A stretch of 13,091 bases of DNA from NCBI GenBank assembly GCA_937899715.1, contig CALCNX010000020.1, positions 1-13,091 on the forward strand, read 5' to 3'. Both the position numbers and the translations under genes were made by a program. Shown here in pieces: positions 1-5,172 of this stretch (its first letter is position 1; each line of letters opens with the position of its first letter). The DNA is from an uncultured bacterium. Its GTDB lineage: Bacteria > Bacteroidota > Ignavibacteria > Kapaibacteriales > UBA4661. Below the pieces are notes generated by a model. The model had not been told where the DNA came from. It did no database searches and was given only the letters and a program-made list of their open reading frames with translations.

Positions 1-79
1 TGCCGTAGGAATGAGACCCGACGAGCGCCTTGAAGATAAGCGTTCCGTAGCGGCTGGTGGTATTGAGTGTTTCGGTCAT
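1..79 (-). CDS. Predicted RlaP-like nucleotidyltransferase, N-terminus only
   Basis: Only the first 26 codons are inside the window; the gene runs off the left edge. The start is ATG at 79-77, preceded by a strong GGAGG (93-89) nine bases upstream that overlaps the end of the preceding gene, which indicates translational coupling. The visible protein contains KALVGSHSYG. This matches the beginning of the polymerase-beta-type nucleotidyltransferase signature (hG-S-x-x-Y/F-G, normally followed by a DxD motif, which here would lie outside the window). The form VGSxxYGT is typical of the PF10127/RlaP group, many of whose members sit beside RNA ligases or other RNA-repair genes. The association with a Ro60 homologue two genes upstream supports an RNA-repair or RNA-modifying role. 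The superfamily call is fairly safe; the RlaP assignment is inferred from very little sequence plus context. Confidence 0.65.
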   Translation of the reverse strand, partial: MTETLNTTSRYGTLIFKALVGSHSYG

Positions 80-84
80 CAGTC

Positions 85-426
85 TTATCCTCCGGCTTTT
101 TCTGGTACAACCTGTACTTGTGCTATTAATTTCCCGTGGTCAAAAAGTACCACAAATTCCCACCATACACCGCCAACATTGTCATAATATCGCAGTTCAC
201 CAGTGTAATCAAGAGGCTTGTACCCTTTGGGAACTCTCAACGCATGCGGAGGGTTTGATGTTGTATCAAATTCTCTTTCCTCCATCAACAATGTGCCGTT
301 TTTGTCAATGGCGTAGCGCTCATAAGCGTCATCGAATGTTTTGGTTCGCCACCCTTCTTCGGTATAACCGTGTAATTCTTCGGGCAGGTGTTGATGCGAA
401 ACTCGTACATAGCTGAAGCAGCCCAT
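85..426 (-). CDS. Uncharacterised 113-residue protein between Ro60 and a nucleotidyltransferase
   Basis: This soluble protein has no signal peptide, no membrane segment and many aromatic residues (WW at about residue 88, several Tyr). The start ATG at 426-424 is preceded by AGGAAAG at a suitable distance. The N-terminus MGCFSYVRV, followed by LPEEL, then WRTKTFDDAYERYAIDKNGTL, resembles a scattered family of unknown proteins that begin MGxFxxV and carry an FQTK...YxIxxxGxL core. I recall that resemblance but cannot verify it. The gene lies 85 bases downstream of the TROVE gene and ends at the ribosome-binding site of the next gene, so the three are probably one operon. Its function is unknown; a role beside Ro60 in RNA handling is only guilt by association. 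Confidence 0.75.
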   Translation of the reverse strand: MGCFSYVRVSHQHLPEELHGYTEEGWRTKTFDDAYERYAIDKNGTLLMEEREFDTTSNPPHALRVPKGYKPLDYTGELRYYDNVGGVWWEFVVLFDHGKLIAQVQVVPEKAGG

Positions 427-451
427 ATATGTACTTTCCTTTCTGTAAAAC

Positions 452-495
452 GTGAGACTCTTGCATCAGTGAACATACAACGTCAAGAGCCTCAC
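452..495 (-). other. 12-bp stem-loop between the Ro60 gene and the 113-aa gene
   Basis: Bases 452-463 pair with 484-495 around a 20-base loop. On minus-strand RNA all 12 positions pair, including one internal G-U wobble (457/490). On the plus strand that position would be an A-C mismatch, so the structure favours the direction of the operon. It is followed on the minus strand by GTTTTAC, a short T-run. It could be a partial terminator or attenuator that lowers expression of the downstream genes, a processing site, or an RNA-binding site. The T-run is too weak to call it a full terminator. Confidence 0.5.
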
Positions 496-511
496 AAATG
501 GATATTTTTGT

Positions 512-1990
512 TTAGAATTCTACCGCCTCGACCGCATGAATAAGCGCATTGCGGTCTTGTTCCATAAGGCGCATGACATCAAAAACTTTTTCCGAAAACC
601 CTGCCAAACAATACACATCCGGCTCAGGAAACATCAGCGTTCCGTAGCCTTGCAGGTCGAACGAAAATACTTTCGGCGTAGCATTGGTGCGAACTTTGTA
701 GGCAGCAAATGTTTCCTGCGGCGCACCACCACTATCGAGGGAACCAAGATTATTCATCCAGCCCTGCATATCGGACAATATCACCATGCGTGTGTACGGA
801 GTAGCGAGGTGTTCAAAAATGGCGTTGAAATTTGTGCCGCCACTCGAAAATGGTATACCCTGCGCAATACTGAGCACGCTATCAAGAGGGTTGTAGGGCT
901 GGAACTGTGCTTGACTGCTGAAAGTGAGCAAATCTGCATTGTTCCGTTTGCACAACACTGCTGCAAAGAGCGAGCCGATTTCAAAAGGTTTCCCCTCCAT
1001 CGAACCCGATGTATCGAGTGCCACCAGTGTTCTACCGTCAAACTGCGGAACATTGCATAATGCGGTATCAATGGCATAGTCAAGCGCCATCATTGTTATG
1101 CGAGCAGATTCCGAGAGGGCTGGATTGTCTTGCAATATCTGAATTTCCTTGTATGCGGTCATATACTGAAACGGCATCAAGCGTCCGGCGTGAATGCGAC
1201 GCTCATCGGTCAGCATACCAAGCGCATTTTCCAGCATTTCCGGTGCTTGCGTGATGATGTTGCGCAGATTCCGTACCAACGCCATCGTGCCAAGTTTGCC
1301 TGATTGGAGCAAATCCACCCATGCTTCGCGTTTACGCTCGGCTTTGTCGGCAGTGCTGGTAGCGCTTTGTCCGGCTTGGGTGAGTTTTGTTTCCCACGTA
1401 CCGCTTGTTACAAGGTTTCCGGCGATAAGCTGTCGTAATGCCTCGCCGTTTTTCGGTGTAGAGCGCGGGTGCAAAAGATTCACTGCGTCCACCAGTGAAA
1501 CATTGTTGCCCTTTGCGCGATATTTAGCCAACTGGTAGCCGTCAAATTTCTCAAACGCTGAAGCCAAACCTTTTTTGAGTGCATTGGGAAATGGCTTACC
1601 GTATGCGTTGCCGTAGTACGCAAGGATTTCGGTGATGTCATCGACACGCTGCACAACGTTCTCGAAAAAGCTTTTTGTCCACTGCTCGCCTTTGACATGA
1701 CGTGCCACTTCGCCCGCCACAACGTGCGAAATTGAGCGCAACCCGTATTCACGCCGTGCAAAAACGGCGGCTTTCGCAGCAAATTGTTTGTCTGGCAGAG
1801 TAGCAACAAGTGTTTGAATCTTGTTCAGTTGTTGCGCAGAAGTTTGATAAAACTGTTCTTGCAATACCGATGTCAGAAGGAGCGAAACAAGCTGCAATTT
1901 CTTACTTTCTTGAAATGCACTACCGCCAGCGCGATTATAGATGGGAGCATTTGTTGCAAGGGTTGGTGAAGGAGTATTAAAACGTGCCAT
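512..1990 (-). CDS. rsr: Ro60-family TROVE/vWA RNA-binding protein (Rsr)
   Basis: This is a bacterial orthologue of the Ro 60-kDa autoantigen, a ring-shaped RNA chaperone that binds Y RNAs and the ends of misfolded or decaying RNAs; in bacteria it works with exoribonucleases such as PNPase. The 492 residues are close to the size of Deinococcus Rsr. Residues from about 20 to 310 form the helical TROVE ring, including FARREYGLRSISHVVAGEVA near 77-96. A von Willebrand A domain follows with a complete MIDAS: DTSGS at 326-330, Thr386 in SGGTNF and Asp407 in LSDMQ. The start ATG at 1990 has no clear Shine-Dalgarno; the alternative is the next in-frame start. A candidate Y RNA lies about 90 bases upstream on the same strand, the usual arrangement for this partnership. 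An unknown gene and a nucleotidyltransferase follow. The symbol follows bacterial usage. Confidence 0.96.
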   Translation of the reverse strand: MARFNTPSPTLATNAPIYNRAGGSAFQESKKLQLVSLLLTSVLQEQFYQTSAQQLNKIQTLVATLPDKQFAAKAAVFARREYGLRSISHVVAGEVARHVKGEQWTKSFFENVVQRVDDITEILAYYGNAYGKPFPNALKKGLASAFEKFDGYQLAKYRAKGNNVSLVDAVNLLHPRSTPKNGEALRQLIAGNLVTSGTWETKLTQAGQSATSTADKAERKREAWVDLLQSGKLGTMALVRNLRNIITQAPEMLENALGMLTDERRIHAGRLMPFQYMTAYKEIQILQDNPALSESARITMMALDYAIDTALCNVPQFDGRTLVALDTSGSMEGKPFEIGSLFAAVLCKRNNADLLTFSSQAQFQPYNPLDSVLSIAQGIPFSSGGTNFNAIFEHLATPYTRMVILSDMQGWMNNLGSLDSGGAPQETFAAYKVRTNATPKVFSFDLQGYGTLMFPEPDVYCLAGFSEKVFDVMRLMEQDRNALIHAVEAVEF

Positions 1991-2080
1991 TGAGAGTCAA
2001 GGGAAATAATGTTAGGAAAAGACATAGCTGCCCAGCGCATAAACACCGTGTGTAAACGCTATGCCTGTCAGAGAAACCAT

Positions 2081-2229
2081 AAAAACTACGGGAGAATCCT
2101 AAGGAGAAGAACGAGAGAAACTCTCTCCAAGTGAGCTATCACTGCTCCAATACCGCGCAAAGGCGGTATGCAGGAATCAAACCTGCGATCTCTTGAGCCA
2201 CGATGAACTTCTCCTTTCACTGCCCGTAG
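2081..2229 (-). ncRNA. Candidate bacterial Y RNA (Yrl-type, tRNA-mimicking) partner of Ro60
   Basis: Folded by hand on the minus strand, this about 149-base segment makes nested helices. The outer stem CTACGGG/CCCGTAG (2229-2223 with 2092-2086) is followed by five T (2085-2081). A second stem AAGGAGAAG/CTTCTCCTT (2216-2208 with 2109-2101) lies inside it. Within these sits a tRNA-like module in permuted order: a T-arm-like hairpin GCAGG-TTTGATT-CCTGC (2186-2170), then a 7-bp acceptor-like stem ATACCGC/GCGGTAT closed by a six-base loop (2169-2150), then TG, then a D-arm-like hairpin GAGC-AGTGATA-GCTC (2147-2133). Bacterial Y RNAs are known to consist of a Ro-binding stem plus a tRNA-mimicking module, and they are usually encoded beside the Ro gene, as here. 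The exact ends, the promoter and the Ro-binding bulge are not resolved. The final T-run may act as terminator. Confidence 0.8.
2125..2197 (-). other. tRNA-like effector module inside the Y RNA candidate
   Basis: In tRNA numbering the parts are as follows. A helix equivalent to the anticodon stem is CTCAAG (2197-2192) with CTTGGAG (2131-2125, one bulged G). The variable segment AGATC (2191-2187) is close to the classic AGGTC. The T arm is at 2186-2170, the acceptor 3' half at 2169-2163, the acceptor 5' half at 2156-2150, positions 8-9 (TG) at 2149-2148, the D arm at 2147-2133, and base 26 (A) at 2132. The T-loop TTTGATT keeps positions 54, 55, 57 and 58 but has T instead of C56. The D-loop lacks the usual GG pair. 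An alternative hairpin GAGAGA/TCTCTC (2127-2113) competes with the lower helix. Confidence 0.75.
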
Positions 2230-2480
2230 AAAACGGCGTATAAAGACCCTGAAGAAGACTGGGGAGAGGAATGTATGATACGCGATGAACGCATCAAAAC
2301 GAGAGCTGTACAGGATGTGAACCCGCTCGTTTGTGTAGCAATAGTGCTGCATAAACGGTATCCAAAGTATCTCTCGCCCTCACTGTCAGGGCTTGATAGT
2401 GCAATAATGTTGAATCATGTCGGGAAAATACTGTCGAATTCCGTGAGGAGAAAGCAATGTTGAGTAATTGGAGGAGACCA
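2230..2480. other. Gene-free stretch upstream of the Y RNA
   Basis: I see no convincing protein-coding frame here. It should contain the promoter of the Y RNA. A TTTATAC box on the minus strand lies about eight bases before the outer stem of the RNA, but no good -35 partner is visible. A 5-bp hairpin GCCCT/AGGGC lies near 2375-2392. The stem-loop at 2297-2332 is listed separately. Confidence 0.4.
2297..2332 (-). terminator. Possible terminator or structured leader
   Basis: AAACGAG (2297-2303 on the plus strand) pairs perfectly with CTCGTTT (2326-2332). On the minus strand an inner helix GCGGG-TTCACAT-CCTGT also forms, and the stem ends in TTTTG. It could terminate transcription coming from the nucleotidyltransferase pair at 2841-3382. 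The inner hairpin superficially resembles a T arm, but position 58 of the loop is not A. Confidence 0.3.
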
Positions 2481-2681
2481 TTACCACAATTGCCGCACGG
2501 ATTGGGTATGTGAATGGAAGCACATACCGCTTGCGCTTGGCATCCGATGACTCGTGTCCCCGTTGTTGAGGTGGCGCTCTACTACCAAGCGATAGCTGCC
2601 GTTGTTGTTTGCTGGCAAGAGAGAACGAGTGCCACTCTGTGAGGTGAGTGTTTGTATGAGGGATAATGAAGAAAGCAGCAT
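2481..2681 (-). CDS. Doubtful 66-residue hypothetical protein
   Basis: This short frame starts at ATG 2681 with AGGAG nine bases upstream, one of the better ribosome-binding sites in this part of the window. The product has no recognised domain; it contains SYRLVVERHLNNGD near its middle and a hydrophobic, Ser/Leu-rich start. The other two minus-strand frames are also open for long stretches here, so frame choice is uncertain and the region may be non-coding or a decayed gene. It is listed because of the start context only. Confidence 0.25.
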   Translation of the reverse strand: MLLSSLSLIQTLTSQSGTRSLLPANNNGSYRLVVERHLNNGDTSHRMPSASGMCFHSHTQSVRQLW

Positions 2682-2809
2682 AGAACGCGGCTCCTTTCTG
2701 CGGTAAAAATCAATGATAGTAGTTTACGCCGGAGAATATAGCAAGCACTGTGCCAAAGAGAAATCGTATCTTGATCTACCTTCATGCGTGTAAAAAGTGT
2801 TGTGCTTCT

Positions 2810-2870
2810 CTGACACTCTGCACACTATCATCATATACAGTCATCTGACACTGTGCAGAAAATCTGACAG
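2810..2870. repeat. Imperfect direct repeats CTGACACTSTGCA
   Basis: CTGACACTCTGCA (2810-2822) and CTGACACTGTGCA (2845-2857) differ at one base and start 35 bases apart. A shorter CTGACAG follows at 2864-2870. They lie at and just beyond the 3' end of the 58-residue reading frame. They may be a protein-binding site or a small duplication; nothing else supports a role. Confidence 0.4.
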
Positions 2871-3017
2871 TCCTCGACAGAGATGAGAGTAAGAATATTT
2901 TTTGTTGTACATTTGAGCATCCCGAATTTTTGCGTTATGAAAAACTACGGAGGTTTGATACGGCTTCCAGATTTGCTCCCGGCGTTCTTCGTCCGTCAGT
3001 GTTCCTACGGGTCTCAT
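2841..3017 (-). CDS. 58-residue unknown protein coupled to the MntA-like gene
   Basis: Its ATG (3017-3015) overlaps the TGA of the nucleotidyltransferase gene in an ATGA junction, the arrangement expected for a translationally coupled pair. The protein starts MRPVGTLTDEERREQIWKPY, is charged and soluble, and ends at TGA 2843-2841. Minimal nucleotidyltransferases of the MntA type are normally paired with a HEPN toxin (HepT) of about 110-140 residues. This product is far shorter. It contains an Arg48-x6-His55 spacing that would fit the HEPN RX4-6H motif, but this could be chance in so short a protein. It may be a truncated toxin, a different small partner, or a non-functional remnant. Confidence 0.5.
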   Translation of the reverse strand: MRPVGTLTDEERREQIWKPYQTSVVFHNAKIRDAQMYNKKYSYSHLCRGLSDFLHSVR

Positions 3018-3382
3018 AGAGTAATTTCTTGGTTGAAGAGCGTGGTGGTTGTTTCACCGATTGCAGCACTTATCCCGTCATCCAATGCACTGCGAACAAA
3101 AGGCTGCTTTGCTTGAATGGTCATAAGGTCATCGGTACTCAAAAAGCGCACATCAAAAAGGAGGTCGTATTGAAGCTCAATCTCGCCAAGGGAATTACGG
3201 AGCGCTCTACGTTCTTTCCAGCCCGCGCTTGGTTTGACAATACATAGGAGGTCAACATCGGAATCATCATCAGCATTGCCCCGCACTCTCGAACCATAGA
3301 GAATGACCTGGACGACATTTCCGACCCCAGGACTGCGAAGCAGATGTTGATGGATAATCGCAAGAAGTGCTTGCGGATTCAT
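3014..3382 (-). CDS. MntA-like minimal nucleotidyltransferase
   Basis: This is a polymerase-beta-fold nucleotidyltransferase of the MNT type. In toxin-antitoxin pairs such enzymes act as antitoxins by adding AMP to a HEPN ribonuclease toxin. Counted from the upstream ATG at 3424 (136 residues), the motif LYGSRVRGNADDDSDVDLL spans about 42-60: it has Gly44-Ser45 and the metal-binding pair Asp56/Asp58. The third acidic residue is probably Asp91 in LLFDVRF. I start the gene at the internal ATG (3382) because MNPQALLAIIHQHLL is the usual kind of N-terminal helix, giving 122 residues. Neither start has a clear ribosome-binding site, so 3424 remains possible. The stop overlaps the start of a small downstream frame. 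Confidence 0.85.
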   Translation of the reverse strand: MNPQALLAIIHQHLLRSPGVGNVVQVILYGSRVRGNADDDSDVDLLCIVKPSAGWKERRALRNSLGEIELQYDLLFDVRFLSTDDLMTIQAKQPFVRSALDDGISAAIGETTTTLFNQEITL

Positions 3383-3466
3383 GGTAGAGAACTCAAGATG
3401 AATAAAAGGTTGTCGTCTCAACATAGCATTTTTCTATGATTTTTGTATCACCAAACCACCGTCGGT

Positions 3467-3790
3467 ATGCTCCTCAACTATCCTGCTCTCGCTGTCTCCC
3501 TCGGCATTCCCAATCTTCAAGAACATTTACGCGGCTTTTCACGCCGCAAGCCGACGCACAGCTGTACCATCTGTGATGTGCGCCGTGCGTGTGCTGCGCT
3601 TTTGGTGGAACAAGGCTATTCCTACCGTGCTGTCCTAGCTGTGAACTTCGTTGCCATCCTTCGGCGGTCTGCCATTTTGTGCGCACCCATGCGGAACCTT
3701 CGTGCCAATAATGCCGATTATGAACGTGTCGCAGCGGTGATTTTCGGGCTTCATGCGCCAAAAGTGTCATCTTCCCTTGCGTTTTCTTAA
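3467..3790 (+). CDS. Hypothetical protein with possible helix-turn-helix
   Basis: This frame is divergent from the nucleotidyltransferase gene. From ATG 3467 it gives 107 residues; a TTG at 3443 would add eight. Codon choice looks like that of real genes in this window (many GCC, CGT, GTC). The product is basic, with a CTICDVRRACAALLVEQGYSYRAVL segment (in two parts, C-x2-C then a helix-turn-helix-like run) around residues 33-57 and YERVAAVIFGLHAPK near the end. I do not recognise a family. The minus strand is also open across most of it, and no ribosome-binding site is visible, so it may be a remnant of a mobile gene rather than an active one. Confidence 0.4.
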   Translation: MLLNYPALAVSLGIPNLQEHLRGFSRRKPTHSCTICDVRRACAALLVEQGYSYRAVLAVNFVAILRRSAILCAPMRNLRANNADYERVAAVIFGLHAPKVSSSLAFS

Positions 3791-3825
3791 AACATCACGG
3801 ATTCCATCGGACGCACAAGGAAGTG

Positions 3826-3962
3826 ACGAGGATTGTTCAGGATGATGAAGGCGTACACAGGCTATTTCAGGAATGAACAGGATTACCGGGGGACACGTGC
3901 CGGATTATTCGGGATTTTGCAGGATGGACATCGGACAAAACAGGCTTTATAAGGACACGTGC
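3826..3962. repeat. Degenerate CAGGAT-type intergenic repeat tract
   Basis: The motif CAGGAT and close variants (CAGGCT, CAGGAA, CGGATT, CGGGAT) recur roughly every 10-12 bases, for example around 3838, 3853, 3868, 3878, 3902, 3911 and 3920. GGACACGTGC occurs twice, at its centre and at its end. Short tandem CAGGAT-rich spacers of this kind occur between genes in many Bacteroidota/Chlorobiota genomes; that comparison is from memory. No open frame here looks real. Confidence 0.45.
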
Positions 3963-3969
3963 AAAAAAA

Positions 3970-4100
3970 AACTGCTATTGGTCACATCCGACGGCGGAAT
4001 GATCGCAAAAAGTCGCCTTTACAACGGCAGTATTGGAAGCGTTTGCCATGAGTTTTGGCAGCATTCCCCCAAAAATGCAGTTTTGCCACGTGGCAAAACT
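3970..4100. repeat. Dispersed repeat, copy A
   Basis: Read on the minus strand from 4100, this sequence aligns without gaps to 4575-4490 for about 85 bases, at roughly 60% by eye. The best-kept blocks are TTTGCCACG, AAAAC, ATTTT and GGGGA. Translated in the same frame both copies give FAT-x2-N-x2-F-x-G-x4-KL-x4-A-x2-T, so they descend from one sequence, perhaps once coding. Copy A carries the perfect palindrome at 4079-4100. Confidence 0.45.
4079..4100. repeat. 22-bp perfect palindrome
   Basis: AGTTTTGCCAC is followed directly by its exact reverse complement GTGGCAAAACT, with no loop. As DNA it would be a dimer-binding site; as RNA it makes a perfect hairpin. It directly adjoins the 21-bp tandem repeats. 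The matching place in copy B is only partly palindromic. Confidence 0.8.
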
Positions 4101-4103
4101 CAC

Positions 4104-4229
4104 TTCAAACGTGTATCCCCTCACTAAAAACGTGTAACCCCTCACCAAAACCATGAATCCCCTCATCAAAAACGTGTATCCCCCAGAAATGGAGGTGAAT
4201 CCCCTCATCAAAAACGTGTATCCCCTCAT
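4104..4229. repeat. Six tandem 21-bp repeats encoding a heptapeptide on the minus strand
   Basis: Six exact-length units begin at 4104, 4125, 4146, 4167, 4188 and 4209. The plus-strand consensus is CAAAAACGTGTATCCCCTCA plus one base. Units 3 and 5 carry GAATCCCC in place of GTATCCCC, which gives a 42-bp higher-order pattern in the later units. On the minus strand the array is in frame in a 109-residue open frame (3975-4304) and reads MRGYTFL, MRGFTSI, SGGYTFL, MRGFMVL, VRGYTFL, VRGYTFE. There is no plausible ribosome-binding site and the rest of the frame is unremarkable, so I list it as a repeat rather than a gene. Units abut, so it is not a CRISPR array. Confidence 0.85.
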
Positions 4230-4282
4230 GTATGCAGCCATATACATCATCATAAGAGCATTGTTACCCTCTTCGCTACAGC

Positions 4283-4370
4283 GCATTGAAGGATTTTTGT
4301 ACAATTATCGGCATTGAAGGATGCGAAGTGGCAAACCTCATCGGGCATACCAAGGATTCATTGTACAATG
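4283..4370. repeat. Short direct repeats GCATTGAAGGAT and TTGTACAAT
   Basis: GCATTGAAGGAT occurs at 4283-4294 and 4311-4322, a 28-base step. TTGTACAAT occurs just after the first copy and again inside the 12-bp palindrome CATTGTACAATG (4359-4370). Short duplications like these fit the repeat-rich, decaying character of the region. Confidence 0.4.
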
Positions 4371-4489
4371 GTTGTTAGCACCAGCGCAAGGGGATACTCC
4401 GGCGCATTGGACGGGCAGGAACGAAGCAATTCAACCCTTGCGACGATGGAATCTGCGGAATACCACAGCAAAAGCACCGTGTTTTGATG

Positions 4490-4575
4490 GAAAAAGCCTC
4501 AGTTTTTGTGGCAGTTTTTATCAATTTTTGATGATTTCCCCGAAAATGGCGGTTTTTGCTCGTGGCAAACGCTGA
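4490..4575. repeat. Dispersed repeat, copy B
   Basis: This is the partner of copy A, on the same strand about 450 bp away. On the minus strand the shared protein-level pattern reads FATSKNRHFRGNHQKLIKTA, against FATWQNCIFGGMLPKLMANA in copy A. A long minus-strand frame (4375-4656) crosses it but has no good start context. It is probably a relic of a genome-wide repeat family. Confidence 0.45.
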
Positions 4576-4624
4576 AAAAACCAGAATCCCCGTGATTATG
4601 CAAGAAAACGAACACAAAATAGCA

Positions 4625-4825
4625 TCAATAGCGCCCCTTCGCTTTGACGAATTCAATGATTTTTACAAAATCATGAGATTGAAATGATTGAATTGGCAAA
4701 ACCAATGGGGCTAAAGAAGGAAAGGAGGAAAGCAGGTTTACCTCCCTTGCGATGCGTTCTGCGTGGACAAGCGGATAGCCAGCAATCTGTATCATAATAA
4801 TCATTGTCCCGTTTATCTGCTTCAA
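4625..4825 (-). CDS. Doubtful 66-residue hypothetical protein
   Basis: The sequence IAGYPLVHAERIAREVNLL in its middle looks protein-like, with an ordinary codon mix, but no family is recognised. Several ATG codons cluster at the start (4825 and just inside) without a clear ribosome-binding site. The plus strand over the same bases also offers two small frames joined by an ATGA (start near 4598), so orientation is undecided. Treat it as a possible fragment of a longer lost gene. Confidence 0.25.
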   Translation of the reverse strand: MKQINGTMIIMIQIAGYPLVHAERIAREVNLLSSFPSLAPLVLPIQSFQSHDFVKIIEFVKAKGRY

Positions 4826-4847
4826 CGCACGTCAGAGCGATACAACA

Positions 4848-5058
4848 ATGGTTGAAAAGTTGTATCAAGATAATCAAGAGTTTACCATTATCAATCCCAA
4901 GCGCCTTTACAAACACGACGGAATTTTTTTTTGCATTACCCGACCATCTGCTGGTAATTGAGAACACCGAAGATCATGCGATTTTGGAAACCAAAAACGC
5001 TGCGCATTGGTTGAAGGACAAGCGTACAATAGCGGCATATCAAGTGCAGCCATCGTAG
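4848..5058 (+). pseudogene. Possible small gene broken at a T9 run
   Basis: From ATG 4848 the frame reads MVEKLYQDNQEFTIINPKRL and continues YKHDGIFF up to nine T (4924-4932), then soon stops. In a second frame, open across the T run, the sequence continues LPDHLLVIENTEDHAILETK, then NAAHWLKDKRTIAAYQ, to TAG at 5056. Both halves look protein-like, so a one-base slip in the T run would explain them. This could be a real mutation, a sequencing error or chance. No family is recognised. Confidence 0.25.
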
Positions 5059-5172
5059 AGGTACGGCTGAAGTGTTTTGGAAAAATCGTATTGAACTCCG
5101 CACATCACTGTACTAGCGGGATGGAGCGCGATGCTCAATAGGTGCGGGGAGGTAGAAATAGTGGTGATGGTT
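5059..5172. other. Spacer downstream of the NhaP-type antiporter
   Basis: No gene is seen. CATCAC just after the antiporter stop could pair with GTGATG about 60 bases further on, but there is no compact stem with a T-run, so I cannot place a terminator here. Confidence 0.3.

Noticed and set aside
57..416. Long open frame on the plus strand opposite the 113-residue gene
   Set aside because: It is antisense to a gene with a good ribosome-binding site and operon context, and its product looks like no protein family.
2125..2197. An ordinary or broken tRNA gene
   Set aside because: The T-arm comes before the acceptor stem, whose two halves are joined by a loop, and there is no anticodon loop; this order fits a Y RNA module and not a tRNA.
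2390..2717. Minus-strand frame of about 105 codons
   Set aside because: It has no usable start codon near its beginning and no recognisable protein features; other frames are equally open.
3008..3017. CGGGTCTCAT shared, in opposite orientation, with positions 11-20, as a possible repeat pair
   Set aside because: Only ten bases match and both lie in coding sequence explained by the nucleotidyltransferase start and the ATGA junction.
4104..4229. CRISPR array
   Set aside because: The 21-bp units abut with no spacers between them.
4375..4656. 93-residue minus-strand protein
   Set aside because: No start context, cysteine- and arginine-rich low-quality sequence, and it crosses dispersed repeat copy B.
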